A stretch of DNA of 21,188 bases from Alcaligenaceae bacterium (GTDB lineage Bacteria > Pseudomonadota > Gammaproteobacteria > Burkholderiales > Burkholderiaceae_B). The DNA lies in NCBI GenBank assembly GCA_012512545.1, contig JAAZDZ010000205.1, positions 1 through 21,188 on the forward strand, read 5' to 3'. The position numbers and the translations under genes were made by a program. Below the pieces are notes generated by a model, which was not told where the DNA came from, did no database searches, and saw only the letters and a program-made list of their open reading frames with translations. Below, in pieces: positions 1 through 8,377 of this stretch (position 1 is its first letter; every line of letters starts with the position of its first letter).

Positions 1-1640
1 GCCATATACAGCAGCGCCGTCACCACCAGCGTCGCAACCGCCACCAGCAGCGTCAGGCCCTGACGGCCCAGCACCCAGCGCAGGCCGTGGTCGTAGCCCG
101 CAATCAGCCCATCCATCCAGCGCCCCGCCGCCCGCTGGAAGCGGCCCAGCTTCATTTCTGATTCCGGCTTCAGCATGCGGGCGCACATCATGGGGGTCAG
201 CGTGAGAGAAATCACCAGCGACAGCAGAATTGCCACCGCGAGCGTCACGGCAAATTCCCGGAACAGGCGGCCAATGACATCCGTCATGAAGAGCAGCGGA
301 ATCAGCACGGCGATCAGCGACAAAGTGAGCGATACCAGAGTGAAGCCGATCTGTTTGGCGCCTTTCAGCGCCGCCTGCATGGGCGGCTCACCTTCTTCAA
401 TGTGCCGGGCGATGTTTTCTATCATGACGATGGCGTCATCCACCACGAAGCCCGTGGCAATCGTCAGCGCCATCAAAGTCAGGGTGTTCAGGCTGAAGCC
501 GCTCAAATACATGACGCCGAACGTGCCCACCAGCGACAGCGGCACCACCACACTGGGGATGAAAGTCGCCGACCAGCTGCGCAGGAATACGAAAGTCACC
601 AGCACCACCAGGCCAATGGCCAGCATCATTTCAACCTGCACATTGCTGATGGCTTCGCGTATGGTCTGGGTGCGATCAGCAGCGATGGCCATGTCCACCC
701 CGACCGGCAGCGCAGTCTGCAGGCTGGGCAGCATGGCCTTGACGCTATCCACCACCTGCACCACATTGGCGCCCGGCTGGCGCTGGATATTCAGCAAAAT
801 GGCAGGTGTTCTGCCCACCCAGGCGGCCTGGCGGACGTTTTCAGCGTCATAGACGGCGGTGGCCACATCACGCAAGCGCAGCACAGAGCCTTCTTCATGC
901 TGCAGAATCAGGGCTTCGTAATCCTCCACAGAACGCAACTGGTCGTTGGCGTCAATGGTGGTGGATCGCTCCGGGCCATCCAGATTCCCTTTCGGCTGAT
1001 TGACGTTGGCGGTGTTGATGGCGGAACGCACATCGGCAAGCGTCAGCCCGCGCGCCGCCAGCGCCGCGGCATCTGCCTGTATGCGCACCGCCGGGCGCTG
1101 CCCGCCCGCGATGCTCACCATTCCCACCCCGGTAATCTGCGACAGCTTCTGCGCCACCCGCACGTCGATGAGGTCGCGCACCTGGTGCAGTGGCAGCGTA
1201 GGCGAAGTCACTGCCAGGGTAATGACAGGCGTATCCGCCGGGTTCACCTTGTTGTAAATGGGCGGCGCGGGCAAGTCGTTGGGCAGCAGGCTGGACGCCG
1301 CATTGATGGACGCCTGCACTTCCTGTTCAGCGACATCCAGCGACAGATCCAGATCGAATTGCAGGGTGATGATGGACGAGCCCCCGGAACTCGATGACGT
1401 CATCTGCGTCAAACCCGCCATCTGCCCGAATTGCCGTTCCAGCGGCGAAGTCACCAGCGCCGTCATGACATCGGGGCTGGCGCCTGGGTACAGAGTTGTG
1501 ACCTGTATGGTGGGGTAATCCACCTGCGGCAGGGCGGAAACCGGCAGCAGCCGGTAGGCCAGCGCCCCCGACAGCAGCAGGGCCACCATGGCCAGCGTGG
1601 TGGCCACAGGCCGCAGAATGAAGATGCGCGACAGATTCAC
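1..1640 (-). CDS. RND multidrug efflux permease, MdtB/MuxB-like (N-terminal half, cut by window edge)
   Basis: Inner-membrane pump subunit of a tripartite RND efflux system, which exports toxic compounds using the proton gradient. About 546 residues are visible of a family length near 1030; the 3' end lies beyond position 1. The start is GTG at 1640-1638 ([11 protein letters not shown]), preceded by GAGGA about 7 bases upstream, and it lies 9 bp after the stop of the fusion protein gene, so the two form one operon. The first transmembrane helix (about residues 10-30) is followed by the periplasmic porter domain. The TM4 motif [12 protein letters not shown] carries the paired aspartates (residues 401-402) matching AcrB Asp407/Asp408, essential for proton relay in this family. 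TM helices 2-6 follow. The sequence [19 protein letters not shown] near the N-terminus is typical of MdtB/MdtC/MuxB-type pumps. Family assignment is firm; the substrate and exact orthologue are not known. Confidence 0.93.
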   Translation of the reverse strand, partial: MNLSRIFILRPVATTLAMVALLLSGALAYRLLPVSALPQVDYPTIQVTTLYPGASPDVMTALVTSPLERQFGQMAGLTQMTSSSSGGSSIITLQFDLDLSLDVAEQEVQASINAASSLLPNDLPAPPIYNKVNPADTPVITLAVTSPTLPLHQVRDLIDVRVAQKLSQITGVGMVSIAGGQRPAVRIQADAAALAARGLTLADVRSAINTANVNQPKGNLDGPERSTTIDANDQLRSVEDYEALILQHEEGSVLRLRDVATAVYDAENVRQAAWVGRTPAILLNIQRQPGANVVQVVDSVKAMLPSLQTALPVGVDMAIAADRTQTIREAISNVQVEMMLAIGLVVLVTFVFLRSWSATFIPSVVVPLSLVGTFGVMYLSGFSLNTLTLMALTIATGFVVDDAIVMIENIARHIEEGEPPMQAALKGAKQIGFTLVSLTLSLIAVLIPLLFMTDVIGRLFREFAVTLAVAILLSLVISLTLTPMMCARMLKPESEMKLGRFQRAAGRWMDGLIAGYDHGLRWVLGRQGLTLLVAVATLVVTALLYM

Positions 1641-1649
1641 GACGCGTCC

Positions 1650-2927
1650 TCAGTGCCCTGCGGGCGCCGCGCCCGAACCGCCCTGGGCACCGCCCGAGAC
1701 CGCGCGCCCGCGCGGCCTGGCGGCAGCTTCCTGGCCATCCACCGTCACCACATCCACCTTATTGCCTTCGCGCAGGCGGTCTGTGCCTTCGACCACCACG
1801 CGGTCGCCCGCGTTGAGGCCGTCGGACACGGCTATCCAGGAACCGTCTACCCGGCCTGAAGTGATCCGCTGAATGCGGACGGTATCGTCTTTATCCACCA
1901 CATAGACAAAACTGCCGATCGAGCCCACCTGCACGGCGGCAGCAGGCACAGCCAATGCGCTCTGGCTGGACACCAGCAGCCGCACATTGACGAACTGGTT
2001 GGGAAACAGGCGCTCGTCTTCGTTATCAAAGCGCGCTTTAAGCCTCAAAGTGCCGGTAGAGACATCTATCAGGTTATCCACCGACATCAGTTCGCCGCGC
2101 GCCAGTTCCTGAGTATCGTTCTGGTCGTACAGCACGGCTTGCAACTTGCGGCCTGCGCGCAATTGCTCAAGGACATCTGCCGCATCCGCCTGCGGCAGGG
2201 TGAATTCAACCGAAATCGGCTGTGTCTGCGTAATGGTGACGATGCCCTCAGCGTCGGAGGCCGTGATGATATTGCCCTGGTCCACCTTGCGCAGGCCCAG
2301 CCGCCCCGAAATCGGCGCGGTAATGCGGGTGTAGCTCAGCTGCAGCCCGGCGCTGTCTACGGCCGCCTGATCGCTGACGCGCGCGCCCTCAAGCTGCTTG
2401 ACCAGGGCTTCCTGCTGCTCAAGCTGCTGGCGGGCAATGGAATTCTGACGCAACAGCAGGCGATAGCGTTCAAGATCTGTGCGGGCGCTGTGCAACTGGG
2501 CCTCGTTCTGCTGTTGCTGTCCGCGCGCCTGGTCCAGCGCGACCTGATATTCACGCGGGTCGATCTGCGCCAGCAGATCGCCTGCCTGCACCGCCTGCCC
2601 TTCCTCAAAATGCAGCTGCAGGAGTTCGCCGCCTACCCGGCTGCGCACGACCACCGTATTGAATGCCGTTACTGTGCCGATCGCCCGCAATGAATGCTGC
2701 AATGTGCGCTCTTGCGCCGTAGCCAGGCGCACAGGCACCGCCATGCCGCCAAAGCCCCCGGCGCCGAACCCCCGCCCCATGGCGGCGGGCGCCGTCGTGG
2801 CAGGGGGTGTCGCATCGCGGGCCACGAAATACCAATAAGCCGCCACAGCGCTGATACCCAGCACAATCAGCCAGCCCCACGGACGCCCACGGCGCTTGCC
2901 CGCAGACGTGGGTTCTTGAAACGACAT
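1650..2927 (-). CDS. RND efflux membrane fusion protein (MdtA/MuxA-like periplasmic adaptor)
   Basis: A 425-residue periplasmic adaptor linking the inner-membrane RND pump to an outer-membrane channel. An N-terminal hydrophobic anchor (about residues 18-37) follows a basic stretch (KRRGRP). A barrel-sandwich/lipoyl half-motif (RVGGELLQLHFEEGQAVQAG) lies near residue 100. A Gln/Glu-rich alpha-hairpin coiled coil (about 125-185) is followed by the second lipoyl half (RITAPISGRLGLRKVDQG). Beta-barrel and membrane-proximal domains complete it. The C-terminus is a low-complexity Gly/Ala/Pro tail. Length and domain order are normal for MdtA. The ATG at 2927 has GAGG 8 bases upstream. It is the first gene of the operon with the downstream pump gene. 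No adjacent TetR or LysR regulator is visible, so control is unknown. The outer-membrane partner is not in the window. Confidence 0.93.
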   Translation of the reverse strand: MSFQEPTSAGKRRGRPWGWLIVLGISAVAAYWYFVARDATPPATTAPAAMGRGFGAGGFGGMAVPVRLATAQERTLQHSLRAIGTVTAFNTVVVRSRVGGELLQLHFEEGQAVQAGDLLAQIDPREYQVALDQARGQQQQNEAQLHSARTDLERYRLLLRQNSIARQQLEQQEALVKQLEGARVSDQAAVDSAGLQLSYTRITAPISGRLGLRKVDQGNIITASDAEGIVTITQTQPISVEFTLPQADAADVLEQLRAGRKLQAVLYDQNDTQELARGELMSVDNLIDVSTGTLRLKARFDNEDERLFPNQFVNVRLLVSSQSALAVPAAAVQVGSIGSFVYVVDKDDTVRIQRITSGRVDGSWIAVSDGLNAGDRVVVEGTDRLREGNKVDVVTVDGQEAAARPRGRAVSGGAQGGSGAAPAGH

Positions 2928-2976
2928 GAACTTACCTCGGCATACGAAGACAAGTCGCCATTGTCGCGCAAGACCA

Positions 2977-3000
2977 GGCCGCTACGCACGGCCAGCGGCC
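2977..3000. repeat. Inverted repeat between zapD and the efflux operon
   Basis: A perfect 7-bp inverted repeat, GGCCGCT / AGCGGCC, with a 10-nt spacer, in the 115-bp gap between the zapD stop and the fusion protein start. There is no T-tract on the minus strand after it, so it is a poor intrinsic terminator. It could be a rho-dependent end, an operator for the efflux operon, or chance in G+C-rich DNA. No other convincing signal was seen in this gap. Confidence 0.35.
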
Positions 3001-3042
3001 GCACGGAAACAGGATGCAACAGGATTTTGGGTTATTGGACGG

Positions 3043-3795
3043 TCAGATGTGGCAGCATGCCAGCCGGAACGGGATATCGACACCCACAGGTTGCGGCTTG
3101 AGATCGGCGCCTTGAGCCGCAAAACGCACCCAGATCAGATATTTGTTGGCGCTCATTTCCGGGAAGACGCGGTGTGAATCGTCTATCCAGACCCGTAACA
3201 GCTGATAGGTTTTTCCGCCCAACATTTCCTGATAGGCGCCGTCGCGGGCCATCATTTCGCGTATGTCGCCAGAATCGCGCAGCGTGCGCAGGATGAGCGC
3301 CAGCCCCCTGTACAACGACATGAAGGGTTCTATCCAGGTGCGCAGATCGTTGCGCCGTTCGTCAAAGCCTTTCAGCTGCCATGAGAAGAACGACGGCATG
3401 TCCACTGGCGAAGAGCCTCCCGGCACGGCCAGGCGGCCCCGCAGGCTGGTCAGCCATTCGTTGTCGCGCAGGCTCTGCCCGGTCTTGCCCTGCGTGGCAA
3501 GTTCGCCGTTGACCGACTGGATTTCCTCCAGCATGGCGTTCAGCCTGTTCTCGTCCACCCCCGGGTGCTGGCGCAAGGCGGCCAGCGAACCGCGCTGGCG
3601 TTCGAGATCCTGCATAATCGCGCTTCGCAGATCCGTGCGTTCGAAGATGTCGAGCAGATCGAACAAGGTGGCCATGGTGATCTGATGGTGCCTGACATCT
3701 TCGCCATCAGCAAAGAAAAACAAGCGATCGAACAGATGCTCGACCCTGAGAAGAGAGCGAATGCGTTCGTTACATGGATATTCGTAAAGAATCAC
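3043..3795 (-). CDS. zapD: Cell division protein ZapD (YacF)
   Basis: A 250-residue cytoplasmic protein of the ZapD family, which cross-links FtsZ filaments and stabilises the Z ring at midcell. Recognised from the N-terminal signature ILYEYPCNERIRSLLRVEHLF, the central stretches TLFDLLDIFERTDLRS and FLNDMLEEI-like NRLNAMLEEIQSVNG, and the C-terminal segment YLIWVRFAAQGADLKPQP. Length matches the E. coli protein (about 247). The start is taken as GTG at 3795-3793 (V-ILYEYP), because homologues begin MILYEYP. The longer frame would overlap the end of coaE. It begins 14 bp after the coaE stop, so the two are cotranscribed. In many Burkholderiales a small yacG gene follows zapD; the 115 bp downstream here is too short to hold one. 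Confidence is high for identity and slightly lower for the exact start. Confidence 0.92.
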   Translation of the reverse strand: MILYEYPCNERIRSLLRVEHLFDRLFFFADGEDVRHHQITMATLFDLLDIFERTDLRSAIMQDLERQRGSLAALRQHPGVDENRLNAMLEEIQSVNGELATQGKTGQSLRDNEWLTSLRGRLAVPGGSSPVDMPSFFSWQLKGFDERRNDLRTWIEPFMSLYRGLALILRTLRDSGDIREMMARDGAYQEMLGGKTYQLLRVWIDDSHRVFPEMSANKYLIWVRFAAQGADLKPQPVGVDIPFRLACCHI

Positions 3796-3809
3796 GCGAC
3801 CTATAACCC

Positions 3810-4415
3810 TTACAGCAGCGCCTGCATGCACCAGCACTCATGCAGCGCCCGAACACTGAGTTCCAGTTCTTCGAGGGAAGTTTTCCCGTCATTGAGGACG
3901 ACATCATGCGCTGCGGCGATGCGCTCTTCACGTGATGCCTGTGCTGACATGATACGCTCAATAGCTTCGCGCGTCAGCCCGCTGCGCGCCTGCACCCGGG
4001 CGATTTGTGTCTCGGGGTCGCAGTCCACCACGCAGATCCGGTCCAGCTGCGCGTGCCAGCTTCCCGACTCCACCAGCAGCGGCACCACGAACACGACATA
4101 ACACCCCTGGGCCACACGGGCCCGGGCGCGGGTTTCCTCGCGGATCATGGGATGGATGATGGCTTCCAGCTGCCGCCGGGCCTCGGGGCTCTGGAAAGCA
4201 AGTTCCCTCATGGCCGGGCGGTCGAGCGCGCCGTTTGCCGCGATGACATCCGGGCCAAAAGCCTGGCGGATCGGCGCAATCGCCGCGCCGCCAGGCGCAG
4301 TGAGGTCATGAGCGATGACATCGGTATCAATGACCGCCGCCCCCCACGCGCCCAGCATATCTGCCACTTTGCTTTTCCCGGAACCAATTCCCCCGGTCAG
4401 ACCCACCTTGTACAT
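3810..4415 (-). CDS. coaE: Dephospho-CoA kinase
   Basis: A 201-residue P-loop kinase that phosphorylates the 3'-hydroxyl of dephospho-CoA, the last step of coenzyme A synthesis, in the cytoplasm. The Walker A loop GLTGGIGSGKS lies at residues 5-15. The segment DTDVIAHDLTAPGG is the substrate-binding region of the family. VPLLVESG and VVDCDPETQIARVQAR are the lid and adenine-side motifs, and NDG near the C-terminus is typical. The start is ATG at 4415 (MYKVGLTGG). The frame stays open much further upstream, but that part overlaps the prepilin peptidase gene and is not coding. It sits 14 bp after the peptidase stop and 14 bp before zapD, giving the peptidase-coaE-zapD order familiar in Beta- and Gammaproteobacteria. 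Confidence 0.96.
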   Translation of the reverse strand: MYKVGLTGGIGSGKSKVADMLGAWGAAVIDTDVIAHDLTAPGGAAIAPIRQAFGPDVIAANGALDRPAMRELAFQSPEARRQLEAIIHPMIREETRARARVAQGCYVVFVVPLLVESGSWHAQLDRICVVDCDPETQIARVQARSGLTREAIERIMSAQASREERIAAAHDVVLNDGKTSLEELELSVRALHECWCMQALL

Positions 4416-4429
4416 ACGGTATTCCTGGC

Positions 4430-5143
4430 TCAAAAAAAGAACTGTACAACAGGGCGGCCCACCAGCCCAGAGGCACCAGCCAAAGCCAGGAAGGGGCCAA
4501 AGGCCAGGGGGCGGCGCCAGCCCTTGCGGCCTCGCCCGAAAACGGCAAAACACACGCCAGCCAGACATGCTGCCAGCAGACCTTCCGGCAACCACGCCCA
4601 GCCCAGCCAGGCGCCCAATGCAGCCAGCAGCTTCATGTCGCCTCCCCCCATGCCCGGAAAACCCCGCCACGCTTGAAACAGGGTGTCTGTGCCGCGCAGA
4701 AAGGCATAGCCTGCCGCCGCCGCGATGACGGCATCGTGCAAGCTCACCCCCACACCGGCCCACGCCAGCAACAGACCCGCCCACAGCAGAGGCAGGGTCA
4801 GCGCATCGGGCAGCAACCCGCAGCGCATGTCGATCAGGGCCAGCACAAGCAGAACCGCGCAGGCCGCAACCCGCGCGGCAGCCAGCAGTGAAGGCTGAAG
4901 AACAAAAGCCAGACAGGCCAGCGCAAGCAGACCTGCGCACGCTGCAGCCAACGGCCAGGATACGGCTGCCCAGCCCCGCCCACTCATCACGCGACGCAGG
5001 GCCGCGCGCAAAGTGGCGCCGTCAATGGCTGCGCCATCGGAAATGCGGCTGGCATAGGCCAGTGCCAGTGCTGCGCACCACACTCCAAAAGCGGCGGCCA
5101 CAGGCAGGGCCAGCCAGGCCCAACCGCCCTGAGTTTCCATCAT
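4430..5143 (-). CDS. Prepilin peptidase, A24A type, short form without zinc/methylase region
   Basis: Integral membrane aspartyl protease that cleaves the leader of type IV prepilins and type II secretion pseudopilins (PilD/GspO family). The 237-residue protein has about 6-8 hydrophobic segments. The catalytic aspartates are visible: Asp105 in ALIDMRCGLLPD and Asp169 in GMGGGDMKLLAALGAWLG, the GxGD-type motif. Their 64-residue spacing equals that recalled for characterised prepilin peptidases. The N-terminal cytoplasmic loop with paired CxxC motifs, present in the usual ~290-residue enzymes and linked to N-methylation, is missing; residues 30-60 are a short cysteine-free stretch. The pilB and pilC genes that normally precede pilD are also absent upstream. 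Two adjacent ATG codons exist (5143 and 5140); the second is better spaced from the GGGGGAG upstream. Peptidase assignment is solid; methylase activity is doubtful. Confidence 0.85.
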   Translation of the reverse strand: MMETQGGWAWLALPVAAAFGVWCAALALAYASRISDGAAIDGATLRAALRRVMSGRGWAAVSWPLAAACAGLLALACLAFVLQPSLLAAARVAACAVLLVLALIDMRCGLLPDALTLPLLWAGLLLAWAGVGVSLHDAVIAAAAGYAFLRGTDTLFQAWRGFPGMGGGDMKLLAALGAWLGWAWLPEGLLAACLAGVCFAVFGRGRKGWRRPLAFGPFLALAGASGLVGRPVVQFFF

Positions 5144-5245
5144 GGCTCCCCCAACAGCGATGGAAATGCGTAGAATAAATCCCGGAAAGCCTGATCGTTC
5201 GAATGATTCAGAGCTTCCTTAACGCGCTTTCGATGGATATTCATC

Positions 5246-5914
5246 ATGTCTTCACACCCTGCCCATTCCGTTATCGCCGCCTGCAAGACACTCGGCTCGC
5301 TGGCCGTGCTGCTCACCGTAGCCGCCTGCGCTCAGCCAGACGAAAGCGCGGCGCGATACGACACTACGCGTGAAAATACGCAGCGCGACGCTCAAAACCA
5401 TGGCATGGGCCCCGGCCCGCGCGCCGCATCGCAGCTCCAGTTCGGGTTTGGCGGCACCGGCCCCGTCAGCGCAGCGACCGAAACGCCTGTGGTGGCAGAA
5501 GGCGAACAGCCAGCCGCTGCCGCGCTGCTGCGCCCGCTGGCAGAAGCCCGCAGTTTCCTGGGCACCGTGCCCTGCCCTGCGGGCCTGACGTGCGAAGCGG
5601 CGCGTTTTGTCGTGACCCTGGCGCCCAGCGGCGAATGGCGTTCACGCACGATTTTGCTGGTGAATGACCAGCCGGGGCAGACATTGGTTGATCAGGGCTG
5701 CTGGGATGTCATCGGTACCGAGCCCCTGCGCATTGTGCTTGCCCAACCTGATCAGGGCGGCACCATGGCCGACCTGACGTTCTTGAATGGCAACACGCTG
5801 CGCGTGAACATGCTGCATGGCGGCCAACCCATGCTGGAGCACCGCCTGTCCCGTCAGGCCGACATCGACCCCATCGACGAGCTCAAAGAAAAACCCGCCA
5901 TAAGCTGTTCCTGA
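5246..5914 (+). CDS. Putative lipoprotein with NlpE-like (copper/envelope-stress) domain
   Basis: A 222-residue predicted lipoprotein. The N-terminus has a hydrophobic signal segment (about 15-27) ending in a lipobox VAAC, with Cys28 as the lipidation site. Residue 29 is Ala, so outer-membrane sorting is possible. A disordered Ala/Gly/Pro-rich linker covers about 30-100. A compact domain (about 100-205) resembles the NlpE N-terminal barrel: FLGTVPC...C at 104-116, GEWRSRT, then GCWDVIG and LTFLNGNTLRVNML. In NlpE the first element is a CxxC motif, whereas here the cysteines (110 and 116) are five residues apart. The function is inferred, not known; NlpE senses lipoprotein and surface stress in E. 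coli, but metal binding or signalling cannot be claimed here. The gene stands alone, divergent from the peptidase operon across 102 bp, and its Shine-Dalgarno is weak. Confidence 0.75.
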   Translation: MSSHPAHSVIAACKTLGSLAVLLTVAACAQPDESAARYDTTRENTQRDAQNHGMGPGPRAASQLQFGFGGTGPVSAATETPVVAEGEQPAAAALLRPLAEARSFLGTVPCPAGLTCEAARFVVTLAPSGEWRSRTILLVNDQPGQTLVDQGCWDVIGTEPLRIVLAQPDQGGTMADLTFLNGNTLRVNMLHGGQPMLEHRLSRQADIDPIDELKEKPAISCS

Positions 5915-5925
5915 TGTGCCGGCCC

Positions 5926-5941
5926 GCCGCTTACGAGCGGC
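5926..5941. other. Hairpin between convergent genes
   Basis: A perfect 6-bp stem GCCGCT / AGCGGC with a TACG loop lies between the lipoprotein stop (5914) and the end of the small LuxR-type gene, whose TAA stop is partly inside it. The position between two convergent genes suits a shared transcription end. No T-run follows on either strand, so it is not a classical intrinsic terminator. Confidence 0.35.
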
Positions 5942-6194
5942 CCGGTGATGCGTTCGGGGGCCGCAGTGCCCGGGCTGCCAGCAGGCAATGAGTGAGCTCA
6001 ACCGCATTCCGCACCTGAAGCTTCTGGAACACCCGGGCGCGGTGGGCTTCTATTGTGCGCTGCGACACACCCAGTTCGGCGGCGATGATTTTGTTGGGCT
6101 TGCCCGTCGCCACATGACCCATGACATCGCGCTCGCGCGGCGTCAGTGCTGAAAAACGGGCATCGTCATTGAGCCCGGCTGTTTGCCTCTTCAT
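5931..6194 (-). CDS. Stand-alone LuxR/FixJ-type helix-turn-helix protein
   Basis: An 87-residue protein consisting almost only of a LuxR-family (GerE/NarL-type) DNA-binding domain: SALTPRERDVMGHVATGKPN at 15-34, the recognition helix region GVSQRTIEAHRARVFQKL at 42-59, and a last helix to about residue 72. The sequence looks like the output domain of FixJ-like response regulators, but no receiver domain or remnant of one is encoded upstream. The ATG at 6194 has a strong Shine-Dalgarno (AGGAGGGG, 3-10 nt upstream), so this is a gene expressed in its own right and not simply a broken regulator. An intrinsic terminator lies only about 20 nt before it. The target genes are unknown; a role in regulating the neighbouring lipoprotein gene is possible but not shown. 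Confidence 0.82.
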   Translation of the reverse strand: MKRQTAGLNDDARFSALTPRERDVMGHVATGKPNKIIAAELGVSQRTIEAHRARVFQKLQVRNAVELTHCLLAARALRPPNASPGRS

Positions 6195-6213
6195 GACCCC
6201 TCCTGTTTGTTTT

Positions 6214-6260
6214 TAAAAAGCGCTTCAGCAACAGGCATTGTGCTGGCTGTTGCAGCGCTT
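6214..6260 (-). terminator. Intrinsic terminator after panC
   Basis: Read on the minus strand, two perfectly matched 7-bp arms (AAGCGCT with GCAACAG, paired with CTGTTGC and AGCGCTT) give a 14-bp stem with a 3-nt bulge and a 12-nt loop. The stem is followed at once by TTTTT (6219-6215). It lies about 100 bp after the panC stop and 20 bp before the small LuxR-type gene. It very probably ends the scpA-panC transcript. Whether some read-through feeds the downstream gene cannot be told from sequence. Confidence 0.85.
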
Positions 6261-6362
6261 CCGTGAGCACGGGCGCCCATTCTGCCACGCGCTGCCAGGA
6301 GGGGCCGCTGTCATTTATGGGATGGATAAAATCATCACATTACAGACCGGGTAAAAGCGAGT

Positions 6363-7247
<885 letters not shown>

Positions 7248-8126
7248 TCAGGCCGCCGCGCGCACGTATGAAAGGCGCACATAAATGGGCGCGTAGGGTT
7301 CCGCCTGAGTGATATCCAGCAGAGACTCGCGGGCAAGTTCCAGCATGGCCAGGAAATGCACGACAACCACCGCCACGGCCTCCCCATGTTCGACCCGCTC
7401 CATGAAAAGTTCGGAAAATTCCATGAAACGCACATCGGACAGGCGGCGCAGGATGAGGGTCATGTGCTCGCGCACGGAAAGCTGTTCGCGTGTGATCTGG
7501 TGGCGCGCATTCAACTGCGCCCGACGCAGGATTTCCCGCCAGGCATCGCGCAGATCTTCGGGGCTGACATCGGGCAGCAACTCTTCGACCTGCAGATTCA
7601 GCAGGGCATGGCTGCGCTGGAAGTCGCGCCCCAGTTGCGGCAGCTTTTCAAGCTTCTGGGCCGCCAGCTTCATCTGTTCGTACTCAAGGAGACGGCGCAC
7701 CAGCTCAGCCCGCGGGTCGTCCACTTCCTCGCCGGTGTCGGATTTTCGTACTGGCAGCAGCATGCGCGACTTGATTTCAATGAGCAGGGCGGCCATCAGC
7801 AGGTATTCGCCCGCCAGTTCAAGGTTCTGGCGGCGGATCTGTTCGACGTAAGATAGATATTGCCGCGTGACATCCGCCATGGGGATATCCAGCACATTGA
7901 AATTCTGCTTGCGGATCAGGTAGAGCAGCAAATCGAGCGGGCCTTCAAAGGCTTCAAGAAAGACTTCAAGGGCCTCGGGCGGAATGTAGAGATCTTGCGG
8001 CAGATCGAACAAGGGCTCGCCATAGAGGCGGGCCAGCGCCACGGCATCCACCGTATCCGGCGTGCTGTCCGTGGGCGGTGACACCAGGGCGTCGAAATCG
8101 CCCCCGACAGCCTTGTGCGGGGCCAT
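7248..8126 (-). CDS. scpA: Segregation and condensation protein A (kleisin)
   Basis: A 292-residue kleisin subunit bridging the SMC heads with ScpB, needed for chromosome compaction and segregation on the nucleoid. The N-terminal helical signature LEAFEGPLDLLLYLIRKQNF (about 57-76) and DIPMADVTRQYLSYVEQ are typical. AAQLLEIKS-like MAALLIEIKSRMLLP follows, and the C-terminal winged-helix region includes FMEFSELFME. A 50-residue acidic, proline-containing N-terminal tail precedes the domain. The start is taken as ATG at 8126 (MAPHKAVGG), 7 bp after the DUF3460 stop; the longer open frame would overlap that gene. scpB is not adjacent. It is cotranscribed with DUF3460 upstream and panC downstream. 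Confidence 0.94.
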   Translation of the reverse strand: MAPHKAVGGDFDALVSPPTDSTPDTVDAVALARLYGEPLFDLPQDLYIPPEALEVFLEAFEGPLDLLLYLIRKQNFNVLDIPMADVTRQYLSYVEQIRRQNLELAGEYLLMAALLIEIKSRMLLPVRKSDTGEEVDDPRAELVRRLLEYEQMKLAAQKLEKLPQLGRDFQRSHALLNLQVEELLPDVSPEDLRDAWREILRRAQLNARHQITREQLSVREHMTLILRRLSDVRFMEFSELFMERVEHGEAVAVVVVHFLAMLELARESLLDITQAEPYAPIYVRLSYVRAAA

Positions 8127-8133
8127 GCTGTGA

Positions 8134-8322
8134 TCAGTTGGTCTGGTAGACGTAAGGCTTCTGAGGCACGCGCGCCTGCTTGAAACCTTCCTGGATTTCA
8201 GGGTCGAGGTTTTTATCCCACAGACGGGCACGCCCTTCGCGCTGACGCAGCTCGGTATCGGGGTGCTGTTCTTTGTACTGATTGATCAGTTGCGTGACGT
8301 CGGACTCGTAATGCTTTGCCAT
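8134..8322 (-). CDS. DUF3460 family small protein
   Basis: A 62-residue protein recognised as DUF3460 by YESDVTQLINQYKEQHPDTE, QREGRARLWDK and the C-terminal VPQKPYVYQ. The family is short, of unknown function, and found mainly in Betaproteobacteria, commonly just upstream of scpA, as here (7 bp spacing). No signal peptide or membrane segment is visible, so it is probably cytoplasmic. The Shine-Dalgarno is weak: GGGAA lies about 14 nt before the ATG. Linkage to chromosome segregation or pantothenate synthesis is suggested only by its conserved position. Confidence 0.88.
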   Translation of the reverse strand: MAKHYESDVTQLINQYKEQHPDTELRQREGRARLWDKNLDPEIQEGFKQARVPQKPYVYQTN

Positions 8323-8347
8323 AATGCTGAGGTATTCCCGGTTAGCT

Positions 8348-8377
8348 TAGATACCCGAGTTTACTTCACGGAAGCAA
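8348..8377 (-). promoter_or_regulatory. Weak candidate promoter for DUF3460-scpA-panC
   Basis: On the minus strand a TTGCTT box, an 18-nt spacer and TATCTA lie in the 43-bp gap upstream of the DUF3460 gene, partly inside the end of the regulator gene. Each hexamer matches only about 3 of 6 consensus bases, so this is a guess. Cotranscription from further upstream is equally possible. Confidence 0.22.

Noticed and set aside
402..1397. Long plus-strand frame opposite the RND pump gene
   Set aside because: Low-complexity His/Arg/Gln-rich product antisense to a clear RND permease; no ribosome site or family match.
4416..4940. N-terminal extension of coaE by 175 codons
   Set aside because: It runs inside the prepilin peptidase gene in another frame; CoaE proteins start just before the P-loop, as does the ATG at 4415.
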